Assembly: GCF_900110435.1 (NCBI RefSeq)
Contig: NZ_FODT01000003.1
Span: forward strand, 434,001 to 498,000
Direction of reading: 5' to 3'
Length of the DNA stretch: 64,000 nt
DNA from: Rhodopseudomonas pseudopalustris
GTDB taxonomy: Bacteria > Pseudomonadota > Alphaproteobacteria > Rhizobiales > Xanthobacteraceae
Under the pieces are notes generated by a model. The model did not search any database, was not told where the DNA came from, and saw only the letters and a list, made by a program, of their open reading frames with translations. Positions 1 to 8,668 of this stretch are shown here, piece after piece (within the stretch, counting starts at the first letter, position 1; every line of letters begins with the position of its first letter). The position numbers and the translations under genes were made by a program.

Positions 1-96
1 CGGGCCGGACTCCCGCGCCGCAGACCGGCCTCGGAGACGTCTCGTTCGGCCCTCACGCCTCTTCCCACGCCCACAGCTTTTCTGGAGATCAACACC

Positions 97-879
97 ATGT
101 CGGACACGGACAGCATGAGCACGCCGGTTCTCACCATCGAGGGCCCGCGCGCCACCATCCGGCTGAACCGGCCGGAGCACCTCAACCGGCTGCAGCCGGA
201 CGACCTCGAGGCGCTGCTCGAGCATTTCGCGCAGATCGAGAGCGACGCCTCGGTGCGCGTGCTGGTCCTGACCGGCACCGGCCGGGCGTTTTCGGCGGGC
301 TTCGACCTCGGCAAGGTCGCCGAGCGCGCCGCCAGCGAGGTCGAGGGCGAGTCCTCGGGCGCGGCCTTCGAAGTCGTCGCCGACCGGCTCGAGAATCTGC
401 GGGTGCCGACGATCTGCCGGTTGAACGGCGGCGTCTATGGCGGTTCGACCGATCTGGCGCTGGCCTGCGATTTCCGCATCGGCGTCGACACCGCCGAGAT
501 GTTCATGCCGGCGGCGCGGCTCGGGCTGCATTACTACCCGTCGGGCATCAAGCGTTACGTCACGCGGCTCGGCGTCAACAACGCCAAGACGCTGTTCCTG
601 ACCGGGCAGCGGCTCGACGCCGCCGAGATGCTGCGGATCGGTTACTTGACCGCGATGGCGCCGATGGAACGGCTCGACCGCGAGGTCGACGCGCTGGCCG
701 CGACCCTCGCCGGCAACGCGCCGAATGCGGTGGCCGGCATGAAGCGCGCCATCAACGAATTCGCCCGCCAGGCGCTCGACGAGCCGGCCGCCGACGCTCG
801 CGCCCGCGCCTCGATGCGCGGCGCCGAAATCAAGGAAGGCATCGCCGCCTTCGCGGAGAAACGCACGCCGAAGTTTTAA
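97..879 (+). CDS. Enoyl-CoA hydratase/isomerase (crotonase) family protein
   Basis: 260-aa crotonase-fold protein, the usual family length. The two oxyanion-hole loops are visible: GRAFSAGFDLG near residues 63-73 and a glycine-rich NGGVYGGSTDLALACDFRIG near 109-128. The second catalytic Glu, expected in a PExxLG-type loop of true hydratases, is not present; the matching stretch reads MPAARLGLHYYPSG. The exact reaction (hydratase, isomerase, hydrolase or lyase) is therefore open. The start is supported by a TGGAG about 8 bases upstream. It stands at the head of the acyl-CoA degradation block, convergent with the nitroreductase, so a role in CoA-thioester catabolism is inferred from family and context. 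Confidence 0.85.
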   Translation: MSDTDSMSTPVLTIEGPRATIRLNRPEHLNRLQPDDLEALLEHFAQIESDASVRVLVLTGTGRAFSAGFDLGKVAERAASEVEGESSGAAFEVVADRLENLRVPTICRLNGGVYGGSTDLALACDFRIGVDTAEMFMPAARLGLHYYPSGIKRYVTRLGVNNAKTLFLTGQRLDAAEMLRIGYLTAMAPMERLDREVDALAATLAGNAPNAVAGMKRAINEFARQALDEPAADARARASMRGAEIKEGIAAFAEKRTPKF

Positions 880-904
880 GGCTTAAAGCGGCTCGTCGCC
901 CTGG

Positions 905-1603
905 CTACTGCTCCACGAACGTCGCGACATCCCCGAGCGCGGCGCGGCTGGTGCGGTAGCTGTTGGCTTTGTGCTCGCGGTCGGCGTAGCCGAACGAGAT
1001 GCCGCACACCACGCGGCGGTCGTCGCCGAGCCCGAAATGCTTGCGCACGACGCCCGAATGGAACGCCAGCGCCGCCTGCGGGACGGTGGCGAGGCCGAGC
1101 GCCTGCGCCGCCAGCATCAAGGAGGTGACGTAGCCGCCGCAGTCGATCGCGCCGTAGACGCCGAGCGCCTCGTCGGTGGTGATGATCGCGACATGCGGCG
1201 CGCCGAAGAAGTTGAAATTCTCCAGCGCCTGTTTGGCGTAGGCCATCTTGTCGCCCTTGGCGATCCCGAGCGTGTTGTAGAGCTGGAAGCCGCTCTCGCG
1301 GCGGCGCTCGAGATACACGCCGCGATACTCGCGCGGGAATTCGAAATCCCCGCTCGCCGGCGCGCCGCTCGCGGCGACGTTGTAGATCACGTCGCGAAAC
1401 TTTCGGGTCGCCTCGCCGGACGTGATCAGCACCTGCCAGGGCTGGCTGTTGCACCACGACGCCGTCTTCTGCGCGGCGGCGAGCATCCGGTCGATGGTCT
1501 CGCGCGGCACCGGATCGGGCCTGAACGCCCGACACGAATAGCGCGCGGCCATCAGCTCTTCGAGCACATCGATCGGGGCAGTGGTCGCGGCAGCGTCGGT
1601 CAT
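905..1603 (-). CDS. Nitroreductase family FMN oxidoreductase
   Basis: 232-aa protein of the nitroreductase fold, normally an FMN-binding homodimer using NAD(P)H. The N-terminal motif RYSCRAFRPDPVP (about 20-33) followed by KTASWCNSQPWQ (about 50-62) is the typical phosphate/FMN-binding start of the family. The C-terminal part has the Gly-rich GISFGYAD segment. The substrate cannot be read from sequence; relatives reduce nitroaromatics, quinones or enones. It is convergent with the crotonase at 97-879, and the next gene in its direction is an acyl-CoA dehydrogenase across a palindromic repeat, so it may belong to the catabolic island. Confidence 0.85.
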   Translation of the reverse strand: MTDAAATTAPIDVLEELMAARYSCRAFRPDPVPRETIDRMLAAAQKTASWCNSQPWQVLITSGEATRKFRDVIYNVAASGAPASGDFEFPREYRGVYLERRRESGFQLYNTLGIAKGDKMAYAKQALENFNFFGAPHVAIITTDEALGVYGAIDCGGYVTSLMLAAQALGLATVPQAALAFHSGVVRKHFGLGDDRRVVCGISFGYADREHKANSYRTSRAALGDVATFVEQ

Positions 1604-1626
1604 AGTGGCCTCATTGCTCGATGGTC

Positions 1627-1747
1627 GTCATTCCGGGGCGCTCACGGCAGTGAGCGAACCCGGAATCTGAAACGCACACTGCGGCGCCGGCAATCGAATA
1701 ACTTCGGGATTCCGGGTTCGCGAGCTTTGCTCGCGCCCCGGAATGAC
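1627..1747. repeat. Palindromic intergenic repeat, family 1 (GTCATTCCGGGGCGC)
   Basis: The element opens with GTCATTCCGGGGCGCTC and closes with the inverted GCGCCCCGGAATGAC. Each arm carries a further CGAACCCGGAATCT / inverted copy, so RNA from either strand would fold into a long hairpin. Near-identical copies lie at 5618-5716 and 61549-61663, with a decayed copy at 44027-44139. All are intergenic. Confidence 0.9.
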
Positions 1748-1769
1748 GGCCCGTGGTTGATGATCGCCG

Positions 1770-3014
1770 TCACCGCCCCTTGGTCGGGATCTTGTTGAAC
1801 GGCAGATCCTTGTCGACACGGATGTCGCCCGGAAGGCCCAGCACGCGTTCGGCGATGATGTTGCGCAGGATCTCATCGGTGCCGCCCGCGATGCGCATCG
1901 CCGGCGCGCCCAGCAGCATCGCCTGGAAGCTGCCGCCGGCCTCGGCTTCAGCCGGATCGCTGAACACCCCGGCGGCGCCTTCGAGCTCCATCGCGAACGC
2001 GGCGATGTCCTGCAGCATCGGCCCCGCAACCAGCTTGCCGATCGAGTTTTCGGGGCCCGGCCGATCGCCTTTCGACAGCGCCGAGATCGATCGATACGAG
2101 GTGTATTTCAGCCCGCTCGCCTTCACCGCCCAGTTCGCCAGCTTCGAACGCACCGCGGGGTCGTCGATCGCCGGGCCATCGGCGGTGACGTAATCGTTGC
2201 AGAATGCGAAGATCTCCGGAAAGCCGGTGGCGAGCCGCGCGCCGATCGACATCCGCTCGTTCATCAGCGTGGTCAGCGACACGTTCCAGCCATCGCCGAC
2301 GGCGCCGAGGCGCTGGCTGTCCGGAATCCGCACATTGGTGAAAAACACCTCGTTGAATTCCTGCATCCCGTTGGCCTGCTTGATCGGCTTCACCTCGACG
2401 CCCTCGCTCTTCATGTCGAGGAAGAACATGGTGAGGCCCTTGTGCTTGGGCACGTTGGGGTCGGTGCGGGTGATCAGCAGGCCGTAGTCGGAATAATGCG
2501 CGCCGGAGGTCCAGATTTTCTGGCCGTTGATGATCCAGTCGTCGCCGTCCTTCTCCGCGCGGGTGCGCAGCCCCGCGACGTCGGAGCCGCCGGCGGGCTC
2601 GGAGAACAGCTGGCACCAGATGTTCTCGCCGGAAGCGAGCTTCGGCAGATAGCGGCGCTTGTCGTCCTCGCCGCCATAGGCCATCACGGTCGGGCCGCAC
2701 ATGCCCTCGCCGATCTGGAACGGCTGCGTCAGCTTGCCGTAGACGCCCTCTTCCTGCTGCCAGATCACCTTTTCGATCGGCGTCGCGCCGCGCCCGCCAT
2801 AATCCTTCGGCCAGGTCAGGCAGGCCCAGCCGCCCTCGGCCTTCTTCTTCTGCCACGCCTTGCCGACCTCGACGATGTCGGCGTTCTTCAGGCTGATGCG
2901 GCCGAGGCCGGACTTCGTCAGCTCCTGCTCGAACTCCTTCGGCGCATTGGCGTCGATCCATGCCCGCGCCCTGGCGCGGAAGTCGGCTTCCTGCGGGGTG
3001 TCGTCGAAATTCAT
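1770..3014 (-). CDS. Acyl-CoA dehydrogenase, large-subunit type (tandem copy A)
   Basis: 414-aa FAD-dependent acyl-CoA dehydrogenase, oxidising an acyl-CoA to the enoyl-CoA and passing electrons to ETF. The N-terminal helical domain starts MNFDDTPQEADFR; the central beta domain carries WCQLFSEPAGGSDVAGL (about 133-149) and the KIWTSGAHYSDY flavin/substrate loop; the C-terminal GGTDEILRNIIAERVLGLPGD is typical. It is highly similar along its length to the gene at 3197-4444, so the two are a tandem duplication. This class often forms heteromers with a shorter ACAD such as the 375-aa neighbour at 4455-5582 (PimC/PimD-like arrangement; inferred). An open frame continues upstream over copy B, but the MNFDDT start matches copy B exactly. 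Confidence 0.9.
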   Translation of the reverse strand: MNFDDTPQEADFRARARAWIDANAPKEFEQELTKSGLGRISLKNADIVEVGKAWQKKKAEGGWACLTWPKDYGGRGATPIEKVIWQQEEGVYGKLTQPFQIGEGMCGPTVMAYGGEDDKRRYLPKLASGENIWCQLFSEPAGGSDVAGLRTRAEKDGDDWIINGQKIWTSGAHYSDYGLLITRTDPNVPKHKGLTMFFLDMKSEGVEVKPIKQANGMQEFNEVFFTNVRIPDSQRLGAVGDGWNVSLTTLMNERMSIGARLATGFPEIFAFCNDYVTADGPAIDDPAVRSKLANWAVKASGLKYTSYRSISALSKGDRPGPENSIGKLVAGPMLQDIAAFAMELEGAAGVFSDPAEAEAGGSFQAMLLGAPAMRIAGGTDEILRNIIAERVLGLPGDIRVDKDLPFNKIPTKGR

Positions 3015-3049
3015 GTCAGCCTCTCGTCTCGTTCGTATGACTTTGTATC

Positions 3050-3195
3050 CGTGCCCCGGACGCTGCGCAGCGCGCCGCCCTTGCGGCGTGGTGCGCTGCT
3101 GATCCGGGGCCCCGGTGTCTTCTTCGGCGCCCAACCGGGGTCCCGGATCTGCGGAGCGGCATGAAGAATGCCGCACCGCGTCCGGGACACGTGAT
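3050..3195. repeat. Palindromic intergenic repeat, family 2
   Basis: Composite of inverted segments between the two duplicated dehydrogenase genes. It contains CCCCGGACGCTGCGCAGCGC and an opposite-orientation relative of it, and ends with GTCCGGGACACG. A related shorter copy lies at 11943-12003 with the same gcgcaccacgccgc / gcggcgcgctgcgc core. It probably forms RNA hairpins; no coding function is seen. Confidence 0.7.
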
Positions 3196-3196
3196 A

Positions 3197-4444
3197 CTAA
3201 GCCCGCCCTCGCGTCGGGATCTGGTTGAACGGCACGTCCTTGTCGACACGGATGTCGCCCGGCAGGCCAAGTACGCGCTCGGCGATGATGTTGCGCAGGA
3301 TCTCGTCGGTGCCGCCTTCGACGCGGGTCGCGGGGGAACGCAGCAGCATCGCCTGGAACTTGCCGGCGACCTCCGCATCCTGCGGCCCGCTCAGCACGCC
3401 GCTCGCGCCCTGCAGATCGAGCGCGTAGGTCGCGACGTCCTGGATCATGCTGCCTGCGACCAGCTTGCCGATCGAATTCTCCGGCCCCGGCCGCTCGCCC
3501 TTCGACAGCGCCGAGATCGCACGGAACGAGGTGTATTTCAGCCCGCTCGCGCGTACCGCCCAGTTCGCGAGCTTCGAGCGCACGGCGCGATCGTCGAGCG
3601 CCGGCGCGCCATCGAGCGTCAGCGAATTGCAATACTCGAACAATTCGGGAAAGCCGGTCGCCACATTGGCGCCGATCGACATCCGCTCGTTCATCAGCGT
3701 GGTCAGCGACACGTTCCAGCCGTCGCCGACGGCGCCGAGCCGCTGGCTGTCCGGAATCCGCACGTCGGTGAAGTACACTTCGTTGAAGTCGGAATTGCCG
3801 TTGGCCTGCTTGATCGGCTTGATCTCGACGCCCTTGCTCTTCATGTCGAGGAAGAACATCGTCAGGCCCTTGTGCTTGGGCACAGTCGGATCGGTGCGTG
3901 TGATCAGGATGCCGTAGTCCGAATAATGCGCGCCCGAGGTCCAGATCTTCTGACCGTTGATCACCCAGTCGTCGCCGTCCTTCTCCGCCCGCGTGCGCAG
4001 CCCCGCGACGTCGGAGCCGCCGGCGGGTTCGGAGAACAGCTGGCACCACACCGTCTCGCCGGAGCCGAGCGGCGGCAGATAGTGCCGCTTCTGCTGTTCC
4101 GAGGCGTAGGCCATCATCGTCGGTCCGCACATACCCTGGCCGATGATGAACATCGCGGTGAGCTTGCCGAACGCACCCTCTTCCTGCTGCCAGATCACGC
4201 GCTCGATCGGCGTCGCGCCGCGGCCGCCATACTCCTTCGGCCAGTGCGGCACCGCCCAGCCGGCCTCGGCTTTCTTCTTCTGCCACGCCTTGGCGACGTC
4301 GAGGATATTGGCGCCCTTGAGCTGGACGCGGCCGAGCGAGGCCTTCTTGAGTTCGGCCTCGTATTGCTTCGGCGCGTTGGCGTCGATCCAGGCCCGCGCC
4401 TGAGCGCGAAACTCGGCTTCCTGCGGGGTGTCGTCGAAATTCAT
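3197..4444 (-). CDS. Acyl-CoA dehydrogenase, large-subunit type (tandem copy B)
   Basis: 415-aa paralogue of the gene at 1770-3014, sharing the start MNFDDTPQEA, the central LFSEPAGGSDVAGLRTRAEK segment and the C-terminal GGTDEILRNIIAERVLGLPGDIRVDKD block. Differences cluster in the substrate-side N-terminal third (for example AMFIIGQGMCGP against QPFQIGEGMCGP), which suggests divergence in substrate range after duplication. It lies only 10 bp downstream of the short acyl-CoA dehydrogenase at 4455-5582 in the same direction, so the two are probably co-transcribed and may form a heteromer. The reaction (acyl-CoA alpha,beta-desaturation) is from the family; the substrate is unknown. Confidence 0.9.
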   Translation of the reverse strand: MNFDDTPQEAEFRAQARAWIDANAPKQYEAELKKASLGRVQLKGANILDVAKAWQKKKAEAGWAVPHWPKEYGGRGATPIERVIWQQEEGAFGKLTAMFIIGQGMCGPTMMAYASEQQKRHYLPPLGSGETVWCQLFSEPAGGSDVAGLRTRAEKDGDDWVINGQKIWTSGAHYSDYGILITRTDPTVPKHKGLTMFFLDMKSKGVEIKPIKQANGNSDFNEVYFTDVRIPDSQRLGAVGDGWNVSLTTLMNERMSIGANVATGFPELFEYCNSLTLDGAPALDDRAVRSKLANWAVRASGLKYTSFRAISALSKGERPGPENSIGKLVAGSMIQDVATYALDLQGASGVLSGPQDAEVAGKFQAMLLRSPATRVEGGTDEILRNIIAERVLGLPGDIRVDKDVPFNQIPTRGRA

Positions 4445-4454
4445 CTTGCGCCCC

Positions 4455-5582
4455 TCACGCCGCGTTCTTCTGGCGCATCCGGTCGATCAGTTGATCTTCC
4501 CAGTACGACTGGCTGCCGAGCGCCAGCGCCAGCGCGTTGGAGCGGCGATAGTACAGATGGCAGTCGAACTCCCAGGTGAAGCCCATGCCGCCATGGACCT
4601 GGATGTTCTGCTTGGAGCAATGCTGGAACGCCTGCGTGGCGCTGATCCGCGCCGCGGCGGCGGCCTCGGACAGTTCGGCGGCGTCGGTCGAAAGCGCCCA
4701 GGCGCCGTAATAGCAATTCGAACGCGCCAGCGTCGCCGAGACGTACATGTCGGCGAGGATGTGCTTGACGGCCTGGAACGAGCCGATCGGCCGTCCGAAG
4801 GCGATGCGGTCGAGCGCGTAGTCGCGGCCCATCTCCAGCGCGCGGTCGGAGCCGCCGACCTGTTCGAACGCGATCAGCACCGCGGCGCGGTCGAGCACGC
4901 GCGACAGAATGCTCCAGCCTTCATTGGCGGCGCCGAGCGGCTCGGCCTTGGCCCCGTTGAAGGTGAGTTCGGCCTGCTGCCGCGACGGATCGACGCTCGA
5001 AAGCGCCTTGGCGTCGACGCCGCCGGCCTTGAGATCGACCAGGAACAGCGAGATGTCGGTCTCACGCCCGCTGGTCCCGGTGCGCGCTGCGACGATCGCA
5101 AAATCCGCGATCGCGCCGTCGGCGACCGGCTTCTTGACGCCGCTGATCGTGCCGCCATTGGCGGCGACCTTGATCGCCTGCGGCGACGGATTGCCGGCGC
5201 CTTCGAACAGCGCCAGCGTGCCGATCGCCTCGCCCGAGGAAATCTTCGGCAACCATGTCTGCTTCTGCTCGTCGGAGCCCGCGATCAGCAGCGCTTCGGC
5301 GGCGAGATACACGGTCGAGGCGAACGGCACCGGCGCCAGCACGCGGCCGAGTTCTTCGGCGATCACGCAGAGTTCGAGATGGCCGGCGCCCGCGCCGCCG
5401 AACTCCTCGGGGATCGCGACGCCGAGAAATCCCATTTCGGCGAGGCCCTTCCACAGCTCGCGGTCGTAATCCGCCTTGCCTTCGAGCACGGCGCGCACCG
5501 CCTTCGGCGAGCACTTCTCGGCGAGAAACCGCCTCGCCTGATCACGCAGTTGCTTCTGGTCGTCGGAGAAATCGAAATTCAT
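4455..5582 (-). CDS. Acyl-CoA dehydrogenase, small-subunit type
   Basis: 375-aa acyl-CoA dehydrogenase starting MNFDFSDDQKQLRDQARRFL, with the EEFGGAGAGHLELCVIAEELG N-terminal-domain motif and the C-terminal QVHGGMGFTWEFDCHLYYRRS segment. The usual C-terminal YEGT-type catalytic-Glu loop is not evident; the equivalent stretch reads RRSNALALALGSQSYW. That fits the partner subunit of heteromeric dehydrogenases (PimD or FadE-pair type) rather than a self-sufficient enzyme. It is the first gene of a minus-strand run with copy B (10 bp away), then copy A. The heteromer is an inference; folding the pair together or co-purification would test it. Confidence 0.88.
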   Translation of the reverse strand: MNFDFSDDQKQLRDQARRFLAEKCSPKAVRAVLEGKADYDRELWKGLAEMGFLGVAIPEEFGGAGAGHLELCVIAEELGRVLAPVPFASTVYLAAEALLIAGSDEQKQTWLPKISSGEAIGTLALFEGAGNPSPQAIKVAANGGTISGVKKPVADGAIADFAIVAARTGTSGRETDISLFLVDLKAGGVDAKALSSVDPSRQQAELTFNGAKAEPLGAANEGWSILSRVLDRAAVLIAFEQVGGSDRALEMGRDYALDRIAFGRPIGSFQAVKHILADMYVSATLARSNCYYGAWALSTDAAELSEAAAAARISATQAFQHCSKQNIQVHGGMGFTWEFDCHLYYRRSNALALALGSQSYWEDQLIDRMRQKNAA

Positions 5583-5617
5583 GGGCGTGGTCTCGTTGTT
5601 GTTAGTTGTTCGAGATT

Positions 5618-5716
5618 GTCATTCCGGGGCGCGCGCAGCGAAGCTGCGTGCGAACCCGGAATCTGAAGCCGGCACGTCGAGATTCCGGGGTCGCGCTGCG
5701 CGCGCCCCGGAATGAC
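5618..5716. repeat. Palindromic intergenic repeat, family 1
   Basis: Second copy of the GTCATTCCGGGGCGC element, with inverted ends GTCATTCCGGGG and CCCCGGAATGAC and inner CGAACCCGGAATCT / AGATTCCGGGGTCG arms. It fills the gap between the ligase gene at 5738 and the acyl-CoA dehydrogenase at 5582. Confidence 0.9.
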
Positions 5717-5737
5717 GGAGAGTGTGTTTGTGCATCG

Positions 5738-7627
5738 TCACTGCAGCACCATCACATCCGGATCCGGATGCTGGGCGTAGAGCCGCTCGACCAGTGCGGC
5801 GCGGCGCTCCAGGCCGGCGCGCTGGTTGATGTAGCCCTTGTCGGTGAGTTCGTTGCCGTCGATCGACGGCGGCTCGCTCATCAGCATCGCGCGGGCGATC
5901 CGCATCGAACTCACGCCACGCACCTCGGCATTGTGCTTCTCGAGGCCCGCCTTCAGCGCCGCGAGCACCGCGGGATGCTTCACCACGTCTTCATAGGTCG
6001 CGTCCGGATTGCCGACGATCTGGCGGCAGGCGTGCAGATTGGGCCACGCCAGAAGGCCGATGAAGGCGCGGTCCTGCCCGGCGACCAGCGCATCGTGAAC
6101 CACCGGCGTGGCGGCGGCGATCGCGTCGGTGCGCAGCGAGCCGACATGCACGAAGGTGCCGGTCATCAGCTTGAAGTCCTCGACGACGCGGCCGGCGAAG
6201 ATGATGCCCTTCACCGGGTCCTGCGGATCGACGAACACGCCGGCGTCGCCGATCTTGTAGAAGCCCTCCTCGTCGAACGCGGCTTCGGTCAGATCGGGCC
6301 GGCCGTAGTAGCCCGGCATCACATTGACGCCGCGCAGCCGCAGTTCGTATTTGTCGCCGATCGGCAGCATCTTCAGCTCGACGCCCGGGAACGGCAGGCC
6401 GATCAGGCCGACGCGCTCGGTGTCCCAATAGGTGCCGGTCGAGGTCGGCGCGGTCTCGGTCGAGCCCCAGCCGGTGTAGAACACCAGCCGCTCGCCGGTG
6501 GCGCGCACCGCCAGCGCCTGCATCCGCTCGTACAGATCGTCCGGCAGCCGCGCGCCGCCATAGGCCATCAGCGCGAGATTCTTGAAGAACGAACGGCACA
6601 GCGCGTCGTCCTTCTCCATCGCGGAGGCCAGCGCGGCGTAGCCCGCCGGCACGTTCGCGTAGTAGGTCGGCGAAATCTCGCGCAGATTGCGCAGCGTCTC
6701 CTCGATCAGGCCCGGCATCGGCCGGCCGTCGTCGATATACATCGTGCCGCCTTCGATCAGCAGCGGATTGAACGAGGCGTTGCCGCCCATCGTATGATTC
6801 CACGGCATCCAGTCGAGATTGACCGGCAGCGGCCCGTTGGGATCGCGCGGCCGCACCTGCAGCATCATCGCGGCGTTGGCGCACATCATCCGCTGGGTGT
6901 TGATCACCGCCTTCGGCATTCCGGTCGAGCCGGAGGTGAACAGCAACTTGCCGACGGTGTCGGGCGTGATCTGCGCGATCGATTGTTCGACGGCGTCGGT
7001 CACCGGCGTCGCCGCCATGTCGGCGAACGCCACGCTGGCGATGCCGTCGGCGGGGTTGCCGACATGCACCACCCTGACGCCGGACAGATCGAGCGCGTGC
7101 AGCGCCTTGGTGAAGGCGGCGCCGTCCTGCACCAGCACCACCGCCGGCTTCACCAGGTCGAATAGATATTTCAGTTTCTGATGATCGTGGCTCATCAGCG
7201 AATAGGCCGGCGACACCGGCGCGGTCGGAATCCGCGCCTGCATCGCTGCCATCATCATCAGCGCGTGTTCGATCGAATTGCCGGACAGGATCGCGACCGG
7301 GCGGCCTTCGGGCAGCTTCAGATCGAGCAGCGCCTGCGTCAGCCCGTCGACGGTGCGCTTGGCCTCGGCGTAGGACACTTTGCGCCACTGCCGTTCCGGG
7401 CCCGCGCGCTGCGCCAGCCAGATGTGATCGGGGCGCTGCCTGGCCCATTTCGCCAGCGCCATCGGCAGATGCGGATCGTGGTCGTTCAGCGGAAACCGCG
7501 ACTTCATCACGACGACGCCGTCGGCGCGGCGATCGACCTCGATCTCGCGCGGCAACCAATTGACCTTGCGGAAGGCCGGCTTGGTCAGCACTGCGGCTGC
7601 GCTTGAAGTCATGGTGGCGTCTCCCAT
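5738..7627 (-). CDS. Feruloyl-CoA-synthase-like acyl/aryl-CoA ligase
   Basis: About 629-aa ANL-superfamily ligase that would activate a carboxylic acid to its CoA thioester with ATP. The AMP-binding motif LLFTSGSTGMPKAV is clear, as are the adenylation motifs TGWGSTETAPTS and YKIGDAGVFVDPQDP. Length and overall style resemble feruloyl-CoA synthase (long form) more than typical fatty acid ligases; this is a family-level judgement. Two starts are plausible: ATG at 7627 after GAGG, or ATG at 7612 after GGGAGA. An extension to 7684 would overlap the crotonase stop. It lies 43 bp downstream of that crotonase, as expected for a hydroxycinnamate-type ligase/hydratase pair, so an aromatic substrate is likely but unproven. 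Confidence 0.82.
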   Translation of the reverse strand: MGDATMTSSAAAVLTKPAFRKVNWLPREIEVDRRADGVVVMKSRFPLNDHDPHLPMALAKWARQRPDHIWLAQRAGPERQWRKVSYAEAKRTVDGLTQALLDLKLPEGRPVAILSGNSIEHALMMMAAMQARIPTAPVSPAYSLMSHDHQKLKYLFDLVKPAVVLVQDGAAFTKALHALDLSGVRVVHVGNPADGIASVAFADMAATPVTDAVEQSIAQITPDTVGKLLFTSGSTGMPKAVINTQRMMCANAAMMLQVRPRDPNGPLPVNLDWMPWNHTMGGNASFNPLLIEGGTMYIDDGRPMPGLIEETLRNLREISPTYYANVPAGYAALASAMEKDDALCRSFFKNLALMAYGGARLPDDLYERMQALAVRATGERLVFYTGWGSTETAPTSTGTYWDTERVGLIGLPFPGVELKMLPIGDKYELRLRGVNVMPGYYGRPDLTEAAFDEEGFYKIGDAGVFVDPQDPVKGIIFAGRVVEDFKLMTGTFVHVGSLRTDAIAAATPVVHDALVAGQDRAFIGLLAWPNLHACRQIVGNPDATYEDVVKHPAVLAALKAGLEKHNAEVRGVSSMRIARAMLMSEPPSIDGNELTDKGYINQRAGLERRAALVERLYAQHPDPDVMVLQ

Positions 7628-7670
7628 TGTGCTGGCCTCTTGCCGGGCCGCGTTGGTCGTCGTCGAGCAG

Positions 7671-8477
7671 TCAGCGCCGAACATAGACCGGCTTGCGCTT
7701 TTCCAGAAAGGCGCTGATGCCCTCGTCGAAATCCTCCGAGCGCGAGCACAGCACCTGATTGCGATCTTCCATGGCGATCACGGATTCGATCGATCCGGCA
7801 TCGACCGCCATGTTGAGACATTCCTTCGACAGCCGCAGGCCGACCGGCGACGCCGCCAGCATCGCATCGACATAAGGCTGCGCGGCGGCCTCGAGCTGAT
7901 CGTCCTCGACCAATTCCGACACGAGGCCGGTCATCAGCGCGCGTTCGGCTTCGATGAATCGGCCGGTGAGGATCAGTTCGGAGGCGACCGAGACGCCGAC
8001 GAGGCGCGGCAAGAAGTAGCTGGTGCCGATGTCGCAACCGCCGAGCCCGAGCTTGATGAAGGCGCAGTTCATCCGCGCGCTGCGGCCGGCGATGCGAATG
8101 TCGCTGGCGAGCGCCAGCGCGAAGCCGCCGCCGGCGGCGGCGCCGTGGACCAGCGCGATGATCGGCTGCGGACAGCGCCGCATCAGCATCACGATGTCGG
8201 CGATCCGCCGCTGCGAATCCAGCGATTCAGTGACGCCCGGCGGCTCCTGTCGTTCGCCGCGGCGGGCCATCGCCTGTTTGAGATCGAGGCCGGCGCAGAA
8301 CGCGCGGCCGGCGCCCTTCAGCACCACCACACGGGTGTCGCGGTTGCGCTGCAACTGGCCGAAATAGGCGTTCAGCGCGTCGATCAGTTCGGGGTCGAGC
8401 GCGTTCAGACTGTCGGGGCGATTGAGCGTGACCCAATCGACGCCATCGGCATGGTCGACCAGCAGGACCTCGGTCAC
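7671..8477 (-). CDS. Enoyl-CoA hydratase/isomerase family protein
   Basis: 268-aa crotonase. The first oxyanion loop GRAFCAGLDLKQA (about 57-69) and the second HGAAAGGGFALALASDIRI (about 111-129) are canonical. The following catalytic region reads MNCAFIKLGLGGCDIGTSYFLPRLVG, so the standard second Glu is replaced, as in many non-hydratase crotonases. It sits directly upstream of the feruloyl-CoA-synthase-like ligase on the same strand and downstream of a repeat and an SDR. The pair could hydrate or cleave the enoyl-CoA made after activation; the specific step is inferred. Confidence 0.87.
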   Translation of the reverse strand: MTEVLLVDHADGVDWVTLNRPDSLNALDPELIDALNAYFGQLQRNRDTRVVVLKGAGRAFCAGLDLKQAMARRGERQEPPGVTESLDSQRRIADIVMLMRRCPQPIIALVHGAAAGGGFALALASDIRIAGRSARMNCAFIKLGLGGCDIGTSYFLPRLVGVSVASELILTGRFIEAERALMTGLVSELVEDDQLEAAAQPYVDAMLAASPVGLRLSKECLNMAVDAGSIESVIAMEDRNQVLCSRSEDFDEGISAFLEKRKPVYVRR

Positions 8478-8533
8478 GCGCTCACTCCCGGATTATTGTT
8501 CTTGTCCCGCAGTTCTCCGCGGTCGTTCGTGCG

Positions 8534-8656
8534 CCCTCTCCCCTTGTGGGAGAGGGCAGGATTGCATCGGCGGCGCGTGCTGCCCGGTGAGGGGTCCGGA
8601 CTCGCCACCCTCACCCGGCAGCCTTCGGCTGCCACCCTCTCCCACAAGGGGAGAGG
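8534..8656. repeat. Large inverted repeat (CCCTCTCCCCTTGTGGGAGAG type)
   Basis: Ends are inverted copies built on CCCTCTCCCCTTGTGGGAGA and its complement CTCTCCCACAAGGGGAGAGG. An inner hairpin, CGGCAGCCTTCGGCTGCC, is also present. It is intergenic between the SDR and the crotonase and looks like a REP/BIME-type element. It could fold into a strong RNA structure between the two cistrons. Confidence 0.85.
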
Positions 8657-8668
8657 ATCAAGTCAGTG

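Noticed and set aside
1770-4286. An 838-codon reading of the first acyl-CoA dehydrogenase
   Set aside because: The upstream 424 codons overlap the paralogous gene in another frame and are Arg-rich; the MNFDDT start at 3014 matches the paralogue exactly.
5606-7165. A 519-codon plus-strand frame opposite the feruloyl-CoA-synthase-like gene
   Set aside because: Shadow frame, partly running through the palindromic repeat, with no recognisable domain.
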